In this document: one piece after another, positions 6,125 to 10,320 of the stretch | Layout of the letters: every line of letters begins with the position of its first letter | Numbering within the stretch: the first letter of the stretch is position 1 | Assembly (NCBI GenBank): GCA_946887085.1 | Contig: CAMPKG010000097.1 | Coordinates: forward strand, 1-10,320 | Direction of reading: 5' to 3' | DNA: 10,320 bases | Source: an uncultured Sphingobacteriales bacterium | Lineage (GTDB): Bacteria; Bacteroidota; Bacteroidia; Chitinophagales; Chitinophagaceae | The notes under the pieces: model-generated | What the model was told of the DNA's origin: nothing | The model's database searches: none | The model's input: only the letters and a program-made list of their open reading frames with translations | Translations under genes and position numbers: made by a program

Positions 6125-6883
6125 CTATTTGGTTGATGCAAAGATGAGTATGCTGGAATAACTGCCATTCTTCAGGATGTTTTTCAGCAGTTGCACTTTG
6201 TGTTCGTCGTGTACCATGTACGCCTGCTGCAAGATCCCTTCAGCGGGTTTTGAAATGGCGATGTTTACCTCTACGGGCTCCTTCAGGATCGTATTAGCCA
6301 GCGTACGGATCTTGGGCGGCATGGTTGCAGAGAACAATAGCGTTTGTCTTTCCTTTGGCAGATAGCTGACTATCCGGATAATGTCCTCATAAAAGCCCAT
6401 GTCCAGCATCCGGTCGGCCTCATCCAGCACCAGGTGTTTTATTTTATCCAGCTTCAGAGCTCCTGATGCCAGGTGGGCAATGAGCCTGCCTGGCGTTGCG
6501 ATAATAATGTCTACACCATGTTTGATGGCGCGCTTCTGTTGTTCCCATACAGAGCCATCACCGCCGCCATAAACAGGTATGGAGCTAACGCCAACGTAAT
6601 ACGATAAACCCTCTACCTGCTGGTCTATCTGCTGCGCCAGCTCGCGCGTGGGGGCAAGTATCAGTGTATTGACATACCCATGCTCCAGGTCCATGATCCT
6701 GTCAAGGACCGGCAGCACATATGCTGCGGTTTTGCCAGTGCCTGTTTGTGCACAGGCAATCACGTCGGCGCCGTCCAGTATTACGGGGATAGCCTGCTGC
6801 TGTATAGGCGTGGGAGTGCGAAACCCCATGGTATCGAGCCCGTCTTCCAGGTCAGGATGAAAATGAAAATCGTCGAAAGTCAA
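6125..6883 (-). CDS. DEAD-box helicase, N-terminal part (RecA-like domain 1), ends at amber
   Basis: These 252 residues hold the first RecA-like domain and the beginning of the second. In order they show the Q motif region (GFRTPTPIQQQAIP, about residues 20-33), motif I AQTGTGKT, motif Ia PTRELAQQ, a TPGR motif, motif II DEAD within VLDEADRMLDMG, motif III SAT, and motif IV ILIFAST just before the stop. If translation ends here, the product could still bind ATP and some RNA but lacks motifs V and VI, so it should not be an active helicase. Start is TTG at 6883. Confidence 0.7.
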   Translation of the reverse strand: MTFDDFHFHPDLEDGLDTMGFRTPTPIQQQAIPVILDGADVIACAQTGTGKTAAYVLPVLDRIMDLEHGYVNTLILAPTRELAQQIDQQVEGLSYYVGVSSIPVYGGGDGSVWEQQKRAIKHGVDIIIATPGRLIAHLASGALKLDKIKHLVLDEADRMLDMGFYEDIIRIVSYLPKERQTLLFSATMPPKIRTLANTILKEPVEVNIAISKPAEGILQQAYMVHDEHKVQLLKNILKNGSYSSILIFASTK

Positions 6884-6989
6884 TGTTAAAAGCTGCTTTA
6901 GATGCCCTATGGGCGGCTGAAATTAAGAAATAAATGTTAGTAAGACGGTTTTTAACAGGCTGGGCACCAGCTATGTGCCTGCTATAAAT

Positions 6990-6997
6990 TATCTTTG
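6990..6997 (+). promoter_or_regulatory. -7 promoter element of the acyltransferase-desaturase operon
   Basis: TATCTTTG followed by C is a full match to the Bacteroidota -7 consensus TAnnTTTG. It ends 19 bases before the TTG at 7017. A -33 TTG is not obvious. Because it lies inside the longest open frame (from a GTG at 6975), it shows that the longer start cannot be used from this promoter. Confidence 0.65.
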
Positions 6998-7016
6998 CAC
7001 CTTAAAATTTCGCTAT

Positions 7017-7919
7017 TTGAACGCCTTAGTTTACTACCTGGTACTACCGTTTATTTACCTGATATCCATTCTGCCATTCCGTGTGCTGTATGCGATCTCC
7101 GATTTTATGTATTTCGTGCTGTACAGGGTTTTGGGCTATCGTAAAGATGTTGTATTGACCAACCTTCGCAACTCTTTCCCGGAAAAAAGCGAGGCAGAGA
7201 TCAGCAAAATTGCTAAAGACTATTATAAATACCTCTGCGACCTTTTCCTCGAGACTTTTAAGACCCTGACCATTGGCAGAAAAGCAATGCTGAAGCGTTG
7301 TTATTTCAGCCAGGAGGCCCTCGATGTCTTTAATTCATTAGCCGCTCAGAATAAAAGCGTGGTGCTGGTGATGGGCCACTTTGGCAACTGGGAATGGGCC
7401 GGCAATACTTTCAGCATGCAATGCAAGCACCAATTGTACGTTATCTACCATCCCATCCGTAACAAGTATTTCGATTGGCTGATGTACCGTATGCGCACGC
7501 GCTTTGGTACGAAGCTTATTGCGATGAAAGATACCTTCCGCGAGATGTTGGAGAACAGGGAGGAACTGAACGCTACAGCCTTCATAGCCGACCAGACACC
7601 AGGACCTGAAAACGCCTACTGGACAAATTTTCTCAACCAGGATACGCCGGTATTCAAGGGAACGGAGCTTATTGCCCGTAAGATCAATTACACCGTAGTT
7701 TATGCGAAGGTGAAACGCGTAAAACGCGGCCACTACGAGATATTTGCTGAGGTATTGTTCGACAACCCGAAAGGAACCACTGATGGTGAAATCTCTGAAG
7801 CGCATACCAAAAAACTGGAGCAGGATATTATTGAGCAACCTGAAATATGGTTGTGGTCGCATCGCAGGTGGAAACACAAAAGGCCCGTATCTGCTGTAAA
7901 AGAAAAAGTGACTGCATGA
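7017..7919 (+). CDS. LpxL/HtrB-type lipid acyltransferase
   Basis: The product is a lysophospholipid/lipid A acyltransferase of the LpxL/HtrB (LABLAT) family, which adds an acyl chain to a lipid A precursor or a related lipid at the inner face of the inner membrane. From the TTG at 7017 it has 300 residues, the usual family size, and begins with a membrane segment (LVYYLVLPFIYLISILPF). The catalytic HX4E motif is HFGNWE, His121 and Glu126, after VVLVMG. Further conserved pieces are IYHPIRNKYFDWL, RTRFGTKLI, ADQTPGPEN, and the C-terminal EQPEIWLWSHRRWK. TTG is chosen because a consensus -7 element lies just upstream. The stop overlaps the desaturase start. In this phylum the protein may act on lipid A or on other lipids such as aminolipids; acyl donor and acceptor cannot be read from sequence. 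Confidence 0.9.
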   Translation: MNALVYYLVLPFIYLISILPFRVLYAISDFMYFVLYRVLGYRKDVVLTNLRNSFPEKSEAEISKIAKDYYKYLCDLFLETFKTLTIGRKAMLKRCYFSQEALDVFNSLAAQNKSVVLVMGHFGNWEWAGNTFSMQCKHQLYVIYHPIRNKYFDWLMYRMRTRFGTKLIAMKDTFREMLENREELNATAFIADQTPGPENAYWTNFLNQDTPVFKGTELIARKINYTVVYAKVKRVKRGHYEIFAEVLFDNPKGTTDGEISEAHTKKLEQDIIEQPEIWLWSHRRWKHKRPVSAVKEKVTA

Positions 7920-8881
7920 CGGGAAGGGAACTGATATTAGCGACAAAGCCTTTTGCAAAGGAAGACCGCGGTAAAAGCTGGATGTACATGCTTACTACCC
8001 TGCTGCTGCTGCTGACCGCTCTTGCAGGAACTATCTTCCTGCCCCACCCGTTGCTGAAACTGGTAAGCAGTGTGTTTACGGGATTGCTGATGGTACGTAT
8101 GTTTGTTATTTACCACGATCATCAGCATCATTCAATACTCTACATGTCGGTTTTTGCCGATGTCGTTATGAGCATATTCGGTATCTACATACTGGCGCCT
8201 ACCAGCATCTGGAAGCGCTCGCATGATTATCATCACAACCATAATTCAAAACTGTTCAGCGCCAGCATTGGTTCTTACCCCATAGCTACTAAAAGCAAGT
8301 TCAATTCTATGAGTAAGGGCGAGCAGCGGACCTATCTCTTTGTGCGCCATCCGCTCACTATCCTGTTTGGGTATTTCACCATGTTTATCTATGGCATGTG
8401 TATCATGTCATTCACGAGTTCACTCAAAAAGCACTGGGATTCGCTCATAGCTTTGATCGTGCATGGTGTGATCATCTATTTTGTGCAACGGTACCTGGGC
8501 TGGCAGGGAGTATTATTCACTGTGTTTCTGCCACATTTCATATCCTCGGCAATAGGCGCCTACTTGTTCTACGCACAGCACAATTTCCCGTCGACAACAT
8601 TCAGCGGAAAAGAAGACTGGAAGTATGAGGTCGCAGCTTTAGAGTCTTCGAGCTATATGGTGATGAGCCCTTTTATGCGTTTTATGACGGCCAATATCGG
8701 CTACCATCATATCCATCACCTTAATTCGCGAATACCGTTCTACCGCCTGCCGGAGACATATGCGGCTATACCGGAACTTCAAAAGGCAAAAACAACCTCA
8801 TTAAAACCACGTGAAATTGCCGCTTGCTTTAAGCTGAAAGTCTGGGATCCTGAGCAAAACAGGATGACGGGAGTTCAATAA
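7916..8881 (+). CDS. Membrane fatty acid desaturase
   Basis: This is an integral-membrane di-iron fatty acid desaturase, which introduces a double bond into an acyl chain and so raises membrane fluidity. The ATG at 7916 overlaps the acyltransferase stop as ATGA, indicating translational coupling. It gives 321 residues; an earlier in-frame start at 7847 would lie inside the acyltransferase gene. Histidine clusters expected for iron binding are HDHQHH (67-72), HDYHH (103-107) and HHIHH (264-268), with a further His in AQHN (222). Hydrophobic helices lie near residues 22-44, 50-65, 77-95, 148-168, 175-190 and 197-217. No cytochrome b5 or ferredoxin domain is fused, so an external electron donor is needed. 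Regiospecificity cannot be told. Co-transcription with an acyltransferase suggests that both shape membrane lipid composition. Confidence 0.9.
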   Translation: MTGRELILATKPFAKEDRGKSWMYMLTTLLLLLTALAGTIFLPHPLLKLVSSVFTGLLMVRMFVIYHDHQHHSILYMSVFADVVMSIFGIYILAPTSIWKRSHDYHHNHNSKLFSASIGSYPIATKSKFNSMSKGEQRTYLFVRHPLTILFGYFTMFIYGMCIMSFTSSLKKHWDSLIALIVHGVIIYFVQRYLGWQGVLFTVFLPHFISSAIGAYLFYAQHNFPSTTFSGKEDWKYEVAALESSSYMVMSPFMRFMTANIGYHHIHHLNSRIPFYRLPETYAAIPELQKAKTTSLKPREIAACFKLKVWDPEQNRMTGVQ

Positions 8882-8882
8882 A

Positions 8883-8906
8883 TTAACATTTTAGCTAAAA
8901 TATTAA
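8883..8906. promoter_or_regulatory. AT-rich dyad between the desaturase and cold-shock genes
   Basis: A perfect 14-base palindrome, ATTTTAGCTAAAAT (8888-8901), is flanked after one unpaired base on each side by TTAA on both sides, giving a 24-base inverted repeat with one mismatch pair. It begins two bases after the desaturase stop and has no immediate T-tract. It may be an operator or RNA element for the cold-shock gene or a weak terminator. Confidence 0.4.
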
Positions 8907-8930
8907 TGAGGATTTTTAATTATTTCCTAT

Positions 8931-8938
8931 TAATTTCG
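8931..8938 (+). promoter_or_regulatory. Possible -7 element of the cold-shock gene
   Basis: TAATTTCG matches TAnnTTTG at seven of eight positions. It is 28 bases before the ATG at 8967, and the bases between are almost only A and T (a T-rich run at 8948-8963). No Shine-Dalgarno sequence is present. Confidence 0.35.
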
Positions 8939-8966
8939 GCCATTATTAATTTTTTATTTTTTTACA

Positions 8967-9158
8967 ATGCAAGAAGGTACAGTAAAATTCTTCAATGAGA
9001 CCAAAGGGTTTGGTTTCATCAAGCCAGCTGATGGTTCGGCTGACATCTTTGTTCACGTTTCTGGTCTGATCGACGAGATCCGCGAAAACGACAAAGTAAG
9101 CTATGAAGTACAAAACGGTAAAAAAGGTTTGAACGCAGTTAACGTAAAAGTTATCTAA
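8967..9158 (+). CDS. CspA-type cold-shock protein
   Basis: A complete 63-residue single cold-shock domain. Such proteins bind single-stranded RNA and DNA in the cytoplasm and act as RNA chaperones that keep mRNA unstructured, often during cold adaptation. RNP1 is KGFGFI (13-18) and RNP2 is DIFVH (26-30), with the aromatic Phe residues needed for stacking on nucleobases; the N-terminal GTVKFFN is standard for the family. It is slightly shorter than E. coli CspA (70 residues), as is usual in this phylum. The gene has its own strong terminator and a very AT-rich leader. It follows the desaturase gene in the same direction after 85 bases. Whether it is cold-induced or constitutive cannot be decided from sequence. 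Confidence 0.95.
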   Translation: MQEGTVKFFNETKGFGFIKPADGSADIFVHVSGLIDEIRENDKVSYEVQNGKKGLNAVNVKVI

Positions 9159-9183
9159 TTCAACATTCTTTTATATCAGTTCT

Positions 9184-9215
9184 AAACACGCCTTCGCGGC
9201 GTGTTTTTCTTTTTC
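9184..9215 (+). terminator. Rho-independent terminator of the cold-shock gene
   Basis: A perfect 9-bp stem, AAACACGCC at 9184-9192 with GGCGTGTTT at 9198-9206, closes the loop TTCGC and is followed by a T-rich tract to 9215. It starts 25 bases after the stop codon. Confidence 0.9.
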
Positions 9216-9233
9216 AGGCAGATGGCATCTTCG

Positions 9234-9241
9234 TAACTTTA
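9234..9241 (+). promoter_or_regulatory. Possible -7 element of the DUF763 gene
   Basis: TAACTTTA matches TAnnTTTG at seven of eight positions, but it ends only seven bases before the ATG at 9249, so the transcript would be nearly leaderless. Tentative. Confidence 0.3.
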
Positions 9242-9248
9242 TAGGGTT

Positions 9249-10320
9249 ATGTCCCGCGCCTACGCCGATCTTCCTTTACATTACGGACAAGTGCCAGCCT
9301 GGCTGTATACACGCATGAGCGCGTTGGGCATAGCTATTGTTGAAGCAGTAATAGCTGACTATAGTAAGAGCGCATTGCTGCAACGATTGAGCGATCCGTT
9401 CTGGTTCCAGAGCCTCGGATGTGTGCTGGGCATGGACTGGCATTCGTCGGGGATCACCACCTCGGTAATGGGCGCTTTAAAGCGTTCAGTCAATCAGCGC
9501 TCTAAGGAGTTGGGCATTTACATCTGCGGGGGTAAAGGAAAACACTCCCGTGAAACCCCCAAAGAGCTTATTAAAATAGCAGAAGCAACAGGCCTCAATG
9601 GCGATGCCCTGGTGCGCAGTAGTAAGTTGTCGGCGAAGGTCGATAACACTGCTATACAAGACGGTTTTCAGCTTTACCTGCACTCTTTCATACTAAGTGA
9701 TGAAGGTGAATGGGCAGTGATACAACAAGGCATGAACGATGCTACGGGTACAGCGCGTAGATATCACTGGCACTCGCCGACAATAAAATCATTTGTTGAG
9801 GAGCCACACAGCTTTATATACGGACCAAACCAGGGTTTGATACTGAATGTCACTGACAAAGATGCAAACACTACGCGCGACGGCGTATTGCAGTTGACGA
9901 AAGAAGACCCAGTCTACTTGCTTCCTGAAATACATAAGTTAGTCATGCCTTCGCACCACGATGTACGCGCCGAAGATATCGATCTGAAAAGGTTGGGCAG
10001 TGTGCTGGCAGTTGCACATGAAAAAGAATTGCTGGATATGGAGTCCTTACTCCTGCTTGAAGGATTAGGGCCCCGTACATTACAATCACTGGTACTGGTA
10101 ATCGAAGTGATACATGGCACTCCATCGCGGTTCAAAGACCCGGCAAGATTCTCCTTTGCGCACGGCGGTAAGGATGGCCATCCATTCCCGGTGCCAACAA
10201 AAGTGTATGATGAAACGATACAAACATTGGAGCATGCGGTGAGACGTGCGAAACTTGGTGAATGCGATAAGAACGAAGCAATAAAAAATCTATCGAAGGC
10301 AACACAGCGGCTGGAGAAGG
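9249..10320 (+). CDS. DUF763 family protein, 3'-truncated by window edge
   Basis: An ATG at 9249 opens a frame of 357 codons that is still open at the window end. The sequence matches the DUF763 family, found in archaea and bacteria, through ADLPLHYGQVPAWL at the N-terminus, RLSDPFWFQSLGCVLGMDWHSSG, GIYICGGKGKHSRETP, SAKVDNTAIQDGFQLYLHSF, WAVIQQGMN, ARRYHW, and later GLGPRTLQSL and FSFAHGGKDGHPFPVP. The dense run of invariant-looking His, Asp, Lys and Gln residues suggests an enzyme, and the GLGPRTLQSL segment looks like a helix-hairpin-helix nucleic-acid contact; both are inference, since no activity is established for the family as far as I know. It follows the cold-shock gene after that gene's terminator, so it is probably transcribed separately. 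Only a short C-terminal piece should be missing. Confidence 0.88.
   Translation, partial: MSRAYADLPLHYGQVPAWLYTRMSALGIAIVEAVIADYSKSALLQRLSDPFWFQSLGCVLGMDWHSSGITTSVMGALKRSVNQRSKELGIYICGGKGKHSRETPKELIKIAEATGLNGDALVRSSKLSAKVDNTAIQDGFQLYLHSFILSDEGEWAVIQQGMNDATGTARRYHWHSPTIKSFVEEPHSFIYGPNQGLILNVTDKDANTTRDGVLQLTKEDPVYLLPEIHKLVMPSHHDVRAEDIDLKRLGSVLAVAHEKELLDMESLLLLEGLGPRTLQSLVLVIEVIHGTPSRFKDPARFSFAHGGKDGHPFPVPTKVYDETIQTLEHAVRRAKLGECDKNEAIKNLSKATQRLEK

Larger units (their letters stand above)
5684..6883 (-). pseudogene. rhlE: RhlE-type DEAD-box RNA helicase gene with an in-frame amber codon
   Basis: Read as one frame, this is a 399-codon gene for an ATP-dependent DEAD-box RNA helicase close to RhlE. 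The family unwinds short RNA duplexes in ribosome maturation and RNA decay and often matters at low temperature. All helicase motifs are present in one unshifted frame, but codon 253 (6127-6125) is TAG, directly after motif IV (ILIFASTK). The bases after it go on encoding family-like sequence (HVKKLYNELKRGMNIKSFHSD). A single C-to-T change from CAG (Gln) would explain it. No other damage is seen, so the change is recent, a sequencing or assembly error, or suppressed in the cell. TAG ends other genes in the window, so general recoding is unlikely. The start is TTG at 6883 (TFDDFHFHPDL); no ATG exists before the upstream stop. The gene converges on the DUF2911 gene and diverges from the acyltransferase gene. 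Confidence 0.85.

Noticed and set aside
5684..6883. Alternative genetic code with TAG as sense codon
   Set aside because: Other genes here (oxidoreductase, WG fragment) end in TAG at sensible positions, and only one gene has an internal TAG.
7847..7915. Upstream extension of the desaturase
   Set aside because: It lies inside the acyltransferase gene and has no membrane-protein character; the ATGA overlap at 7916 is a standard coupled start.
8000..8015. CTG triplet run
   Set aside because: It encodes leucines in the first membrane helix of the desaturase and needs no other explanation.
9486..10135. Minus-strand open frames in the right part of the window
   Set aside because: They are antisense to the DUF763 gene, whose plus-strand frame is continuous and family-like.

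Overview
The window looks like chromosomal DNA of a Bacteroidota bacterium, probably near Chitinophagaceae. That placement is inferred from the families present (DUF2911+TPR protein, RskA-like duplicated lipoprotein, WG-repeat fragment, RhlE with a basic C-terminal tail), from start codons without Shine-Dalgarno sequences, and from several TAnnTTTG-type -7 elements. TTG starts are common: two genes are best explained by TTG, and one fragment may use it. No tRNA, rRNA, CRISPR array, insertion sequence or phage gene was seen.

Layout. Positions 1-1486 (+) hold the C-terminal two thirds of an FdhF/YdeP-type molybdopterin oxidoreductase that enters from the left edge. A gene-poor stretch of about 340 bases follows, with two degenerate 9-bp-period arrays. 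Next come a short WG-repeat fragment (to 2106) and a 68-residue membrane protein (2151-2357), closed by a strong hairpin terminator. On the minus strand lie a lipoprotein with two RskA-like domains (2408-3286) and, upstream of it, the GDP-mannose hydrolase NudK (3369-3947). NudK is divergent from a small lipoprotein of unknown function (4012-4422). A secreted DUF2911+TPR protein (4534-5631) ends at a hairpin terminator that abuts the end of a minus-strand rhlE-type DEAD-box RNA helicase gene (5684-6883). That helicase gene is interrupted by an in-frame TAG at codon 253.

Divergent from the helicase is a two-gene operon: an LpxL/HtrB-type acyltransferase from a TTG start at 7017, then a membrane fatty acid desaturase joined by an ATGA overlap. 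A CspA-type cold-shock protein follows (8967-9158) with its own terminator. A DUF763 gene starts at 9249 and runs off the right edge.

How the genes relate. Helicase, acyltransferase, desaturase and cold-shock protein, side by side in 6-9.2 kb, are all families tied to growth at low temperature through RNA unwinding and membrane fluidity. This grouping is an inference from family roles. The most checkable anomaly is the amber codon in the otherwise intact helicase. I found no clear evidence of a wholly new multi-gene system. The best leads are the amber-split helicase, the 9-bp arrays, the dyad upstream of the cold-shock gene, and the uncharacterised DUF763, DUF2911 and RskA-like proteins.
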